Shown here in pieces: positions 17,345 to 25,812 of a stretch of 36,357 nt of DNA. The notes under the pieces were generated by a model that did not search any database, was not told the DNA's origin, and worked only from the letters and a program-made list of their open reading frames with translations. The position numbers and the translations under genes were made by a program. Each line of letters begins with the position of its first letter. Positions within the stretch are counted from its first letter, which is position 1. The DNA comes from Flavobacteriia bacterium 40-80 (GTDB taxonomy: Bacteria; Bacteroidota; Bacteroidia; Flavobacteriales_D; Crocinitomicaceae): NCBI GenBank assembly GCA_001899145.1, contig MKVF01000001.1, positions 1-36,357 of the forward strand, read 5' to 3'.

Positions 17345-17418
17345 ATGCTTTTATTACAGCTAAATTTAAAAAGAGGGAATCAAATTCCCTAAAAAGCATT
17401 AAAAAGAGCTGCTGCTCT
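17345..17418. promoter_or_regulatory. Nested inverted repeats between divergent genes
   Basis: An outer pair, ATGCTTTT (17345-17352) with AAAAGCAT (17392-17399), encloses an inner hairpin AGGGAAT-CAA-ATTCCCT (17374-17390). A second small hairpin follows at 17405-17418 (AGAGC-TGCT-GCTCT). They lie between two divergent predicted promoters, so they may be an operator or a transcription barrier. Confidence 0.45.
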
Positions 17419-17449
17419 CAAAAAAATAACCGGATTCTAAATTTGCCTG

Positions 17450-17457
17450 TATATTTG
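17450..17457 (+). promoter_or_regulatory. -7 box TATATTTG, 4 nt from the ATG of the DUF6427-like gene
   Basis: A perfect TAnnTTTG ends at 17457 and the ATG is at 17462, predicting a leaderless transcript. Confidence 0.6.
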
Positions 17458-17461
17458 CAAT

Positions 17462-18430
17462 ATGCTTCGGATATTTTCACAGATTAACATCCTCAGTCTT
17501 TTGCTTTTGCCGCTGATTATTGCGGCTTATCTTTATCTTCACTGGAACAGCGTGGAAGGAAGCCTGTATGCTTTTGAGACGGAAGAACTGGTCAATCTGG
17601 GAGTTTGGGGAATTCAAAGAGTAGGAATGCTTACCAATGACATTTTGTGTTTTGCATTTGTTTTGGTAAATGCAACCTTGCTGAACTACATTTTCAACAA
17701 ACAGAACTTTTATGAAAAAAATTCTTTGTTGCCGGGGTTTATTTATGTTATCCTGCTGACAAACGTCCGGGAATTTTATGTATTTGACGGAGCCCTGATT
17801 CTACACACATTCTTAATTCTGGCAACTAATGTACTTTTCAGAATCTCATTTAACGAGTTGAATTTTGGAGCGCTTTTCAATTTTGGGCTGTTTCTCGGGA
17901 TTGGAGCCACTTTTTCCCCTAAATTTTATTTTGCCTTACCGTTATTCTACATTTTGATCTTATTGTCAAAACCATTTAAAGCAAGAGAATTCCTGCTTTA
18001 CATTACGGGCTGGGCGATTCCCCAGTTTTATGCAGCTTTTTTCCTGTTCTTTTATGATATTCTGAATGAAAAAACACTCTATTCCTGGTGGCTGTTTTCT
18101 TATCAGATTCCCTACAATTATTTTATGAATACGATTATAATAGGAATTGTATTTATCTCTACCCTGGTCGGGGCGAAAGCCGTCCTTTCCAAAACAGGAA
18201 TCCAGCTTAGAAAATTTTCAGGAGCTTACTTCATTCTTATGGTTGTCAGCACGCTGGTTGCTTTTGCTGTATTTTTATTTTTTAAGCGGGTTGATTTTTT
18301 CCATTTTTTAATATTGCCGCTGTCTTTGTTATTTTCCGTTTCACTGTTAAAAAACAAAAGCAACTTTGTTCAGATGCTGGCATTCTATATCGCATTGATC
18401 TATTCCGGACTTAAATTTTTCTTTAACTAA
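17462..18430 (+). CDS. DUF6427-like polytopic membrane protein
   Basis: 322 residues and strongly hydrophobic, with about eight to ten membrane segments spread over the whole length. The N-terminus (MLRIFSQINILSLLLLPLI) and the position beside a DUF6341-like gene and purine synthesis genes fit the flavobacterial DUF6427 family. No catalytic motif is visible. The N-terminus is fixed by the promoter box just upstream. Function unknown. Confidence 0.82.
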   Translation: MLRIFSQINILSLLLLPLIIAAYLYLHWNSVEGSLYAFETEELVNLGVWGIQRVGMLTNDILCFAFVLVNATLLNYIFNKQNFYEKNSLLPGFIYVILLTNVREFYVFDGALILHTFLILATNVLFRISFNELNFGALFNFGLFLGIGATFSPKFYFALPLFYILILLSKPFKAREFLLYITGWAIPQFYAAFFLFFYDILNEKTLYSWWLFSYQIPYNYFMNTIIIGIVFISTLVGAKAVLSKTGIQLRKFSGAYFILMVVSTLVAFAVFLFFKRVDFFHFLILPLSLLFSVSLLKNKSNFVQMLAFYIALIYSGLKFFFN

Positions 18431-18456
18431 GCACGGTTGATTCGATTCATTATTGC

Positions 18457-18464
18457 TACTTTTG
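18457..18464 (+). promoter_or_regulatory. -7 box TACTTTTG of purQ
   Basis: A perfect TAnnTTTG with GTTG 17 nt upstream (18436-18439), ending 22 nt before the purQ ATG. Confidence 0.6.
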
Positions 18465-18486
18465 TGCAAGTTAAATTGAATTATTC

Positions 18487-19173
18487 ATGAAATTTGGAGT
18501 TGTAACATTTCCCGGATCAAATTGTGATGATGATATGATCTATGTCTTGAGAGATGTCTTAAAACAAGACGTTGTAAACCTCTGGCATAAAGACACTGAT
18601 TTGCAGGGAGCCGAGTTTATTATCCTGCCCGGCGGTTTTTCTTATGGAGATTACTTGAGATCCGGAGCAATTGCGAAATTATCTCCGATTATGAATGAAG
18701 TAATTAACCATGCTAATCGGGGCGGCTATGTACTGGGAATTTGCAACGGATTCCAGATATTAACAGAAAGCGGTCTGCTTGAGGGAGCGCTGCTGCACAA
18801 TAACAATCAGAAATTTATCTGTAAAAACGTTTACTTAAAGCCTGCTAACAATTCGACAGTAATCACTAAAGAGCTGGATAGAGACAGATCGTATAAAATT
18901 CCGATCGCTCACGGAGAAGGAAGATTTTATGCTCCGGAAGATATGATGAAAAGTATTCTGGATAACGATCAGGTGATCTTCAGATACTGCTCTGAAGAAG
19001 GACAGCTGGGAGAGCTGTACAACCCGAATGGTTCGTTGAATAATATAGCAGGAATCTGTAATAAAGGAAGAAATGTTTTCGGGATGATGCCACATCCTGA
19101 AAGAGCTGCAGATGCTGCTTTAAGCAACGAGGACGGAAGATTATTGTTCGAATCAATTTTAAAAAATATATAA
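18487..19173 (+). CDS. purQ: Phosphoribosylformylglycinamidine synthase, glutaminase subunit
   Basis: 228 residues, the usual size of the stand-alone PurQ that works with PurS and small PurL. It hydrolyses glutamine to supply ammonia for FGAR to FGAM conversion, step four of purine synthesis. The class I amidotransferase triad is visible: C86 (GICNGFQ), H203 and E205 (MMPHPER). The PGGFSYGDYLRSGAIA motif is PurQ-specific. purL and purS must be elsewhere. purD follows 15 bp downstream on the same strand. Confidence 0.98.
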   Translation: MKFGVVTFPGSNCDDDMIYVLRDVLKQDVVNLWHKDTDLQGAEFIILPGGFSYGDYLRSGAIAKLSPIMNEVINHANRGGYVLGICNGFQILTESGLLEGALLHNNNQKFICKNVYLKPANNSTVITKELDRDRSYKIPIAHGEGRFYAPEDMMKSILDNDQVIFRYCSEEGQLGELYNPNGSLNNIAGICNKGRNVFGMMPHPERAADAALSNEDGRLLFESILKNI

Positions 19174-19188
19174 ATACAGACTTTCATC

Positions 19189-20463
19189 ATGAATGTATTA
19201 TTACTGGGATCAGGAGGAAGGGAGCATGCGTTAGCCTGGAAGATTTCTAAAAGCTCAATGTTGACAGAATTATTCATTGCGCCGGGAAATGCAGGTACCA
19301 GACAGGTCGGAAAAAACGTCGCTCTGAAGCCAACCGATTTTGAAGCAGTGAAAACATTTGTGCTGGAAAATAATATTGATATTGTTGTTGTAGGACCGGA
19401 AGAGCCTTTGGTAAAGGGAATTTATGATTTCTTCGTAAAAGACGCTGACCTGATGAAAATTCCGGTGATCGGACCTTCAAAAGCAGCAGCCCAATTAGAA
19501 GGGAGCAAGGATTTCGCTAAAGAATTTATGTTCCGCCATGGAATCCCTACAGCGAAATATGCAACTTTCACAAAAGATACGATCGAAGAAGGACTTCGTT
19601 TTCTTGAAGGAATGAAACCTCCGTATGTATTGAAAGCAGATGGACTGGCAGCAGGAAAAGGAGTGTTGATTCCGGATACGCTGGATGAAGCTAAAAAAGA
19701 ATTGGTTGAAATGCTGGCAGAAGCAAAGTTCGGAGACGCCAGCTCTAAAGTTGTGATTGAACAGTTCCTGAAAGGAATTGAAATGTCGGTGTTCGTTATT
19801 ACAGATGGTGAATCGTATAAAATTCTGCCGGAAGCGAAAGATTACAAACGAATCGGAGAAGGAGACAAAGGCCTGAATACCGGTGGTATGGGAGCGATTT
19901 CTCCGGTGCCGTTTGCGGATGCAACTTTTATGGATAAGGTAGAAACACAAATCATCAAACCGACGGTTCGGGGCCTTAAAGCAGACAATTTAGATTATAA
20001 AGGATTTATTTTCTTCGGCCTCATCAATGTAAAAGGAGACCCTTATGTTATTGAATATAATTGCCGTATGGGTGATCCGGAAACAGAAGTCGTTATTCCA
20101 AGAATTAAATCCGACATCTTAGATCTCTTTGAAGGCATTGCCACACGCACACTTTCAGAAAGAGATGTGCAGTTTGAAGAAAGAAGCGCGGCGACAGTTA
20201 TGATGGTTTCAGGTGGATATCCGGAAGCTTACGAATCAGGAAAACAGATTTTCGGATTGAATACACCAACCGAGAGCCTGATTTTTCATGCAGGAACAAA
20301 AGCGGACGGACCTGCGGTAATGACTGCCGGAGGTCGTGTATTGGCGGTAACATCTTTCGGAAGAACGCTGGAAGTAGCTGTGGAAAAGTCATACAGGACG
20401 ATTGAAAATCTCGAATTTGAAGGTGCGTATTACCGGAAAGATATCGGGCAGGATGTAATGTGA
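19189..20463 (+). CDS. purD: Phosphoribosylamine-glycine ligase
   Basis: 424 residues, normal for PurD (GAR synthetase), an ATP-grasp enzyme joining glycine to phosphoribosylamine in step two of purine synthesis. The start MNVLLLGSGGREHALAWK is the family hallmark. VLKADGLAAGKGV and the acidic stretch VIEYNCRMGDPETEV are the ATP-grasp and PurD signature motifs. It is in an operon-like arrangement with purQ. Confidence 0.98.
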   Translation: MNVLLLGSGGREHALAWKISKSSMLTELFIAPGNAGTRQVGKNVALKPTDFEAVKTFVLENNIDIVVVGPEEPLVKGIYDFFVKDADLMKIPVIGPSKAAAQLEGSKDFAKEFMFRHGIPTAKYATFTKDTIEEGLRFLEGMKPPYVLKADGLAAGKGVLIPDTLDEAKKELVEMLAEAKFGDASSKVVIEQFLKGIEMSVFVITDGESYKILPEAKDYKRIGEGDKGLNTGGMGAISPVPFADATFMDKVETQIIKPTVRGLKADNLDYKGFIFFGLINVKGDPYVIEYNCRMGDPETEVVIPRIKSDILDLFEGIATRTLSERDVQFEERSAATVMMVSGGYPEAYESGKQIFGLNTPTESLIFHAGTKADGPAVMTAGGRVLAVTSFGRTLEVAVEKSYRTIENLEFEGAYYRKDIGQDVM

Positions 20464-20512
20464 TTTTTTATAAATATCCTCAAATACATTTTTTTATTCC
20501 CCATTTCTCCAT

Positions 20513-20520
20513 TAACTTTG
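20513..20520 (+). promoter_or_regulatory. -7 box TAACTTTG of purN, 4 nt from the ATG
   Basis: A perfect TAnnTTTG ends at 20520 and the ATG is at 20525. The sequence TTAACTTTGCG is nearly repeated before the small ORF at 25813. Confidence 0.6.
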
Positions 20521-20524
20521 CGCC

Positions 20525-21094
20525 ATGAAAAAGGTGCGCTTAGGTATTTTTATTTCAGGAGCAGGATCAAATGCTAAAACAATTGCCCGTTATTTCAAAG
20601 GGCATCCGCAAATTACAGTTGCTGCGATTATTTCTAACAATTTCAAAACACTTTTGCTGGAAGATGATGAGGTACGCGAGTATGTGGAGTGTGTTTCATC
20701 TGTAGAAATGGCTGAAAGTCAGGATTTTTTAGACCGTTGTAAAAACGACTTTGATTTTATTATCCTTGCAGGATACCTGAAGCTGATTCCTAAAAAATTA
20801 ATCGAATATTTTCCGAATAAGATCATTAACATTCACCCTGCGATTTTACCGGCTTATGGCGGAAAGGGAATGTACGGAATGAATGTTCACCGCGCCGTTT
20901 TCGAAAACCGGGAACTGCAGTCGGGGATTACCATTCATTTTGTGAACGAGGTGTATGATAACGGAATGTTCATAGCCCAGTTTTATACACCTGTTTCTCA
21001 ATGTGAGTCTCCGGAGAAAATAGCACAAACGGTTCAGAAGCTGGAACATGCCTATTTTCCTTTTGTAATTGAAAAAACGATACTAAATAATTAA
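20525..21094 (+). CDS. purN: Phosphoribosylglycinamide formyltransferase (formyl-THF dependent)
   Basis: 189 residues. PurN transfers a formyl group from 10-formyltetrahydrofolate to GAR, step three of purine synthesis. The N-terminal SGAGSNAK loop binds phosphate. The catalytic trio is N102, H104 (INIHPAILPAYGGKG) and D145 (EVYDNG). The length is slightly shorter than E. coli PurN (212). It appears to have its own promoter, separate from purQD. Confidence 0.96.
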   Translation: MKKVRLGIFISGAGSNAKTIARYFKGHPQITVAAIISNNFKTLLLEDDEVREYVECVSSVEMAESQDFLDRCKNDFDFIILAGYLKLIPKKLIEYFPNKIINIHPAILPAYGGKGMYGMNVHRAVFENRELQSGITIHFVNEVYDNGMFIAQFYTPVSQCESPEKIAQTVQKLEHAYFPFVIEKTILNN

Positions 21095-21100
21095 AACAAT

Positions 21101-21700
21101 ATGCTGGAATTTTTTTCAATGTTTGATTTTTTAGATGCTTTTAAGGCAGGAATGGTACTTTTTGCAGTGATTGATATCATTGGCTCCATTCCGATTATTA
21201 TCAACCTGAAGCAGCAGGCAGGAGATATCCATCCGGCCCTGACTTCTCTGATTTCATTTGCAATACTGGTTTCTTTTCTGATTTTGGGAGAATCCATTCT
21301 GCATCTTTTCGGGGTGAACATCCAGTCGTTTGCCGTAGCGGGTTCCTTTATACTTTTTGCCATGAGCTTAGAGATGATCCTTGGAGTCAAGCTTTTCAGA
21401 GATAATATTTCCGGGAAAACCGCCAGCATTGTTCCGCTGGCATTTCCGATTATTGCAGGAGCGGGAAGCATGACCACGATTGTATCTTTGCGCGCCGAAT
21501 TCTCCGCGATTAACATTGTGGTGGCAATTATGCTCAATATGCTGATCGTTTATATCGTGCTGAAGCTGACCGAAAAAATTGAAAAGGTCCTTGGTGTCGG
21601 AGGCATTGCTATCCTGAAAAAAGTTTTTGGAATTATCCTTCTGGCTATCGCAGTTAAACTATTTACAAGCAACGTAAAACAACTCTTTTTAGAAATTTAA
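21101..21700 (+). CDS. MarC-family integral membrane protein
   Basis: 199 residues, within the normal range, with about six hydrophobic helices. The segment FFAVIDIIGSIPIII-like at 15-32 and the internal FPIIAGAGSMTTIVSLRAEF (about 126-145) are MarC/UPF0056 signatures. Despite the name, the family has no proven role in antibiotic resistance, and its substrate is unknown. The gene starts 6 bp after purN and ends 2 bp before purH, so it is embedded in the purine operon. Confidence 0.9.
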   Translation: MLEFFSMFDFLDAFKAGMVLFAVIDIIGSIPIIINLKQQAGDIHPALTSLISFAILVSFLILGESILHLFGVNIQSFAVAGSFILFAMSLEMILGVKLFRDNISGKTASIVPLAFPIIAGAGSMTTIVSLRAEFSAINIVVAIMLNMLIVYIVLKLTEKIEKVLGVGGIAILKKVFGIILLAIAVKLFTSNVKQLFLEI

Positions 21701-21702
21701 TT

Positions 21703-23235
21703 ATGGGAAACGTTAAAATTAAAAGTGCTTTAATCTCCGTTTTTGACAAAACAGGACTCGCTCCGATTATTGAGCACCTTCGAAAAGCAGGTGTAACGAT
21801 CTACTCTACAGGCGGAACACAATCTTTTATTGAGGAAATGGGAGTGGAGGTAGAACGGGTAGAAGATCTTACTTCTTATCCTTCAATTTTGGGAGGTCGT
21901 GTTAAAACTTTACATCCGAAAGTTTTCGGGGGAATTTTAAACCGCAGAAACCTGGCGGAAGATCAGGCACAAATCGCTGAATACGAAATCCCGTCCATTG
22001 ACCTGGTTATTGTTGACTTGTATCCCTTTGAAAAAACAGTACTTTCCGGAGCTGATCACCAGGCAATCATTGAAAAAATAGATATAGGAGGAATTTCTCT
22101 GATCCGTGCAGCAGCTAAAAATTATGAGGATGTAGTCATCATTCCTTCTCAGGATCAATACGATGTCCTGCTGTCAGTTTTTGAGAAGACGGGAGACGTT
22201 GTTACAACGCTGGAAGAACGAAAAAACTTTGCAAAAGCGGCATTTAATGTAAGTTCTCATTATGACGGAATGATTTATAAATACTTTGCGAAAGACGATG
22301 AACAAACAGCTTTTAAGCAAAGCATATTAAATAAAGAAGTGCTTCGTTATGGTGAAAACCCACACCAGAAAGGATATTTTCACGGGAATCTGGATGAGAT
22401 TTTTGAAAAATTAAATGGAAAAGAGCTCTCGTATAATAACCTGCTGGACGTAGATGCGGCTGTTAACCTGATATATGATTTTAAAGACGATGCACCGACA
22501 TTTGCCATTCTGAAACATAACAATGCCTGCGGTGTGGCAACACGTTCTACTATGAAGGAAGCTTATCAGGCTGCATTAGCCGCGGATCCCGTTTCTGCTT
22601 TCGGTGGAATTTTGATCGCTAATAGAAATATTGATCTGGCTACTGCGGAAATTATCAACGAATTATTCTGTGAAGTAATTATTGCTTCTTCGTATGATGC
22701 GGAAGCAATTGAATTGCTGAAATCAAAGAAAAACAGGATTATTCTTGTACTTAAAAAATATCCGGAACAACAAAAGCAGTTTCGTACGATCTTAAACGGT
22801 GTACTTGAACAAGATAAAGATACCCTTACGGAAGCGAAAGAAAATTTTACTCCTGTAACAGAGGTGAAGCCGACAGACGCTGAAGTTGAAGATTTGATTT
22901 TTGCCAATAAGCTGGTAAAACACACCAAATCAAATACAATTGTCTTAGCGAAAGGTAAACAACTGCTTGCAAGCGGAACAGGCCAGACTTCACGGGTGGA
23001 CGCCTTGAGACAGGCAATTCACAAAGCTAAAAGCTTTAATTTTGATTTAAACGGTGCAGTAATGGCTTCCGATGCCTTTTTCCCGTTCCCGGATTGTGTG
23101 GAAATAGCAGGAAATGAAGGAATCAAAGCAGTGGTTCAGCCCGGAGGATCCATTAAAGATGAGCTTTCCGTTAATTATTGTAATGATAACCGGATTGCCA
23201 TGGTTTTTACAGGAAACCGCCATTTTAAACATTAA
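21703..23235 (+). CDS. purH: Bifunctional AICAR formyltransferase / IMP cyclohydrolase
   Basis: 510 residues, matching PurH, which performs the last two steps to IMP. The N-terminal cyclohydrolase domain (about 1-200) shows STGGT, GRVKTLHPKVFGGIL and DLYPF. The C-terminal transformylase domain shows RYGENPHQKGYF and the KHNNACGVA motif with its catalytic Lys-His pair, and ends with AMVFTGNRHFKH, the conserved C-terminus. It follows marC by 2 bp and precedes mreB, a linkage I recall from many Bacteroidota. Confidence 0.98.
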   Translation: MGNVKIKSALISVFDKTGLAPIIEHLRKAGVTIYSTGGTQSFIEEMGVEVERVEDLTSYPSILGGRVKTLHPKVFGGILNRRNLAEDQAQIAEYEIPSIDLVIVDLYPFEKTVLSGADHQAIIEKIDIGGISLIRAAAKNYEDVVIIPSQDQYDVLLSVFEKTGDVVTTLEERKNFAKAAFNVSSHYDGMIYKYFAKDDEQTAFKQSILNKEVLRYGENPHQKGYFHGNLDEIFEKLNGKELSYNNLLDVDAAVNLIYDFKDDAPTFAILKHNNACGVATRSTMKEAYQAALAADPVSAFGGILIANRNIDLATAEIINELFCEVIIASSYDAEAIELLKSKKNRIILVLKKYPEQQKQFRTILNGVLEQDKDTLTEAKENFTPVTEVKPTDAEVEDLIFANKLVKHTKSNTIVLAKGKQLLASGTGQTSRVDALRQAIHKAKSFNFDLNGAVMASDAFFPFPDCVEIAGNEGIKAVVQPGGSIKDELSVNYCNDNRIAMVFTGNRHFKH

Positions 23236-23322
23236 GAATATTTTTCTTTGGAAAAATGAAACAAAAATTGCAGTTTTACGAATATTAAGTGTTAAATATC
23301 TCCAGCAGATAAAGGATTAAGA

Positions 23323-24348
23323 ATGGGATTATTCAGTTTTTTACAGCAAGAAATTGCAATCGATTTAGGTACGGCAAACACGCTGATCATCATGAATGAC
23401 AAAGTGGTTGTTGATGAGCCTTCAATTGTAGCCAAGGACATCCAGACAGGAAATATTGTGGCTATCGGAAAAAAGGCACAGCAGATGCACGGAAAAACAC
23501 ATAAGCTTATTGAAACGGTTCGCCCGCTTCAGGATGGTGTTATTGCTGATTTTCAAAGTGCTGAAGCGATGATCAGAGGAATGATCAAAATGATTAATCC
23601 GGGGAAAACACTATTTACACCAACGTTAAGAATGGTGGTGTGTATACCTTCGGGAATCACGGAGGTAGAAAAAAGAGCCGTTCGTGACTCTTGTGAGCAT
23701 GCCGGAGCAAAAGAAGTATATATGATTCATGAGCCCATGGCTGCAGCTATTGGTATCGGTATCGATGTCGAGGAGCCAATGGGAAATATGATCATTGATA
23801 TAGGTGGTGGTACATCAGAAATTGCTGTTATTGCGCTGGGTGGAATTGTTTGTGATAAATCCATTCGTGTGGCAGGAGATGATTTTACACAGGAAATAGA
23901 AGAATATATGCGCCGCCAGCATAACATCCTGATTGGTGAGCGTACAGCGGAACAATTAAAAATAGAAGTGGGTGCCGCAATTACCGAGCTGGATAATCCG
24001 CCGCCGGATTTCGCTGTTCGCGGACGAGACCTGATGACAGGGATTCCGAAAGAAATTATCGTTTCGTATGTAGAGGTAGCACACGCCCTTGATAAGACGA
24101 TTTCTAAAATCGAAGAAGCGATTCTGAGCGCGCTGGAAATGACTCCTCCGGAATTATCCGCGGATATCTATAAGACCGGAATTTACCTTGCAGGTGGTGG
24201 TTCCATGCTGAGAGGCCTGGATAAACGTATTTCTACAAAAACGAAGCTCCCTGTACATATTGCAGAAGATCCGTTGAGAGCTGTTGCACGTGGAACAGCG
24301 ATCGCCCTGAAAAATATTGACAGGTTCCAGTTCCTGATGAAAGATTAA
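23323..24348 (+). CDS. mreB: Rod shape-determining protein MreB
   Basis: 341 residues. MreB is the bacterial actin homologue that forms membrane-bound filaments directing lateral wall synthesis. Visible features are the short hydrophobic N-terminus MGLFSFL for membrane binding, the phosphate-1 loop IDLGTANT (13-20), IIDIGGGTSEIAVIALGG as phosphate-2, and the late LAGGGSMLRGLD adenosine-binding motif. The cell is therefore probably rod-shaped at some stage. A hairpin lies between this gene and mreC. Confidence 0.98.
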   Translation: MGLFSFLQQEIAIDLGTANTLIIMNDKVVVDEPSIVAKDIQTGNIVAIGKKAQQMHGKTHKLIETVRPLQDGVIADFQSAEAMIRGMIKMINPGKTLFTPTLRMVVCIPSGITEVEKRAVRDSCEHAGAKEVYMIHEPMAAAIGIGIDVEEPMGNMIIDIGGGTSEIAVIALGGIVCDKSIRVAGDDFTQEIEEYMRRQHNILIGERTAEQLKIEVGAAITELDNPPPDFAVRGRDLMTGIPKEIIVSYVEVAHALDKTISKIEEAILSALEMTPPELSADIYKTGIYLAGGGSMLRGLDKRISTKTKLPVHIAEDPLRAVARGTAIALKNIDRFQFLMKD

Positions 24349-24359
24349 AATAAATAAAT

Positions 24360-24367
24360 TACTTTTG
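24360..24367 (+). promoter_or_regulatory. -7 box TACTTTTG between mreB and mreC
   Basis: A perfect TAnnTTTG 42 nt before the mreC ATG. A transcript from it would begin with the hairpin at 24372-24394. Confidence 0.5.
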
Positions 24368-24371
24368 TGTG

Positions 24372-24402
24372 AAGTCCTGATTTTTTCAGGACTTTATTTT
24401 TG
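24372..24402 (+). terminator. Hairpin with T-tract between mreB and mreC, overlapping a second -7 box
   Basis: AAGTCCTGA (24372-24380) pairs perfectly with TCAGGACTT (24386-24394) and is followed by TATTTTTG (24395-24402). This is terminator-like. The same TATTTTTG also fits the -7 consensus, ending 7 nt before the mreC ATG. GAGGAAAT just before the ATG resembles a ribosome-binding site. Confidence 0.7.
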
Positions 24403-24409
24403 AGGAAAT

Positions 24410-25249
24410 ATGAAAAATCTAATAGCGTTTTTTAAAAAATTTCAGCTTTTTCTGCTTTTTGCATTATTGGAGTTGGTCGCTATTTATTTATATGTGGAGA
24501 ACTACAACTATCCTCAGGTTAAATTTATTTCCTCAGTAAACACCATCAGCGGAGGCATTCTGGAAAAGAGCAATGAGCTTACTAAATTTATCAATACACC
24601 ACAGGCAAACCGGACACTCCAGCAGGAAAATGAGAAGCTTCGCCAGGAGATAGAACATTTACAATCGTTGCTCGATACTATACATTTTAAAGATACCTTA
24701 ATCGCAGAGCAGACCTATCAGTATATTCCCGCAGAAGTAATCTATTCGACGTTCAGCAAACGTAATAACTTTATAACGATCAACCGCGGATCAAAAGATG
24801 GCATTGAAGAAGGAATGGGTGTTTTTACAGATAGAGCAATTGTGGGAATTATACATAGTGTTTCTGAAAATTACAGCATGATTAAAAGTGTTCTTTCCTC
24901 AAAAATCTATATTGACGTAAAGGTGGAGAATAACGGTGCATACGGATTATTGAACTGGGACGGAATCAGTCCTAAGAGAGGTTCTATTGATGGCATTTCC
25001 AATGATATTCCGTTGAAGAAATGGTTAAGAGTAGTGACCCGCGGATCAAGCGGTGTGTTTCCAGAAGGCTTGTATGTGGGTAAAATTTCTCAGCTGAAAT
25101 ATGAAAATGCAAAACCTTTGTGGAACATTCAGGTCTGGTATGAAGAAGATTTCCGCCGTTTGTCAAATGTATATGTCATAAAGAACAATCATAAAAAAGA
25201 GTTTTTAAGACTCGATCAGTCAATTAATAAAGAGGAGATCGGACGATGA
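24410..25249 (+). CDS. mreC: Rod shape-determining protein MreC
   Basis: 279 residues, normal for MreC. One N-terminal membrane helix (about 11-28) is followed by a periplasmic coiled coil (about 66-90, TLQQENEKLRQEIEHLQ) and the beta-barrel core with NRGSKDGIEEGMGV, which is the MreC signature. It scaffolds the elongation complex in the periplasm. Its stop overlaps the mreD ATG (ATGA), so the two are translationally coupled. Confidence 0.96.
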   Translation: MKNLIAFFKKFQLFLLFALLELVAIYLYVENYNYPQVKFISSVNTISGGILEKSNELTKFINTPQANRTLQQENEKLRQEIEHLQSLLDTIHFKDTLIAEQTYQYIPAEVIYSTFSKRNNFITINRGSKDGIEEGMGVFTDRAIVGIIHSVSENYSMIKSVLSSKIYIDVKVENNGAYGLLNWDGISPKRGSIDGISNDIPLKKWLRVVTRGSSGVFPEGLYVGKISQLKYENAKPLWNIQVWYEEDFRRLSNVYVIKNNHKKEFLRLDQSINKEEIGR

Positions 25250-25761
25250 TTAATTTTCTGAGATATATTGCAGGTGCCTGTCTGATTGTACTTTCCCAGG
25301 TTTTGGTCTTTAACCGTATCGAAATAGGATATGGAGTATATATCATGATCTACCCTTTGTTCCTTCTTATTTTACCCTTTAGAATGCATTTGGCGCAAGT
25401 AATGATTATTGCATTTTTGATAGGCATGAGCATTGACTTTTTTCTGAATACTTACGGCCTTCACGCTTCTGCGCTGGTGTTTTCTGCCTATCTGCGCCCG
25501 TTTGTTTTTAAAATTATTGCCCCGAACGAAGACTATTCCAGAGGAGATAACTCCGATAAATATGCCTCTTCCTCCAGGTTTTTCGTCATTTTACTTTTAT
25601 TCATCCTGGTGCATCATCTCTGGTTTTTCCTTATGGAAAGCTTTAATTTAGGCGAGCTGCTATTTACATTTATGAGGATTGGATTAAGCACCGTTGCATC
25701 GACCTTTATTGCTTTCTTTATCTTTTTATTGTTCCTGCTAAAAACCCGGACAGAACGTTAA
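25246..25761 (+). CDS. mreD: Rod shape-determining protein MreD-like membrane protein
   Basis: 171 residues with five or six hydrophobic segments. Sequence conservation in MreD is low, so the call rests on topology, size and position overlapping the end of mreC by 4 bp. PBP2 (mrdA) and RodA, which often follow, are not found downstream in this window. Confidence 0.88.
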   Translation: MINFLRYIAGACLIVLSQVLVFNRIEIGYGVYIMIYPLFLLILPFRMHLAQVMIIAFLIGMSIDFFLNTYGLHASALVFSAYLRPFVFKIIAPNEDYSRGDNSDKYASSSRFFVILLLFILVHHLWFFLMESFNLGELLFTFMRIGLSTVASTFIAFFIFLLFLLKTRTER

Positions 25762-25799
25762 AAAGCGCTTAAAAAAAATCATAAAACCACTGATTTTAT

Positions 25800-25807
25800 T
25801 AACTTAG
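25800..25807 (+). promoter_or_regulatory. Weak -7 box TAACTTAG before the small ORF
   Basis: TTAACTTAGCG resembles TTAACTTTGCG upstream of purN. It ends 5 nt before the ATG at 25813. Confidence 0.4.
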
Positions 25808-25812
25808 CGGGC

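Noticed and set aside
19495-19950. 151-codon minus-strand frame opposite purD
   Set aside because: It is a Phe/His/Arg-rich shadow of a canonical PurD gene.
21101-21700. Calling the MarC-family gene a multidrug resistance gene
   Set aside because: The family name is historical; no resistance role is established and the context is purine synthesis.
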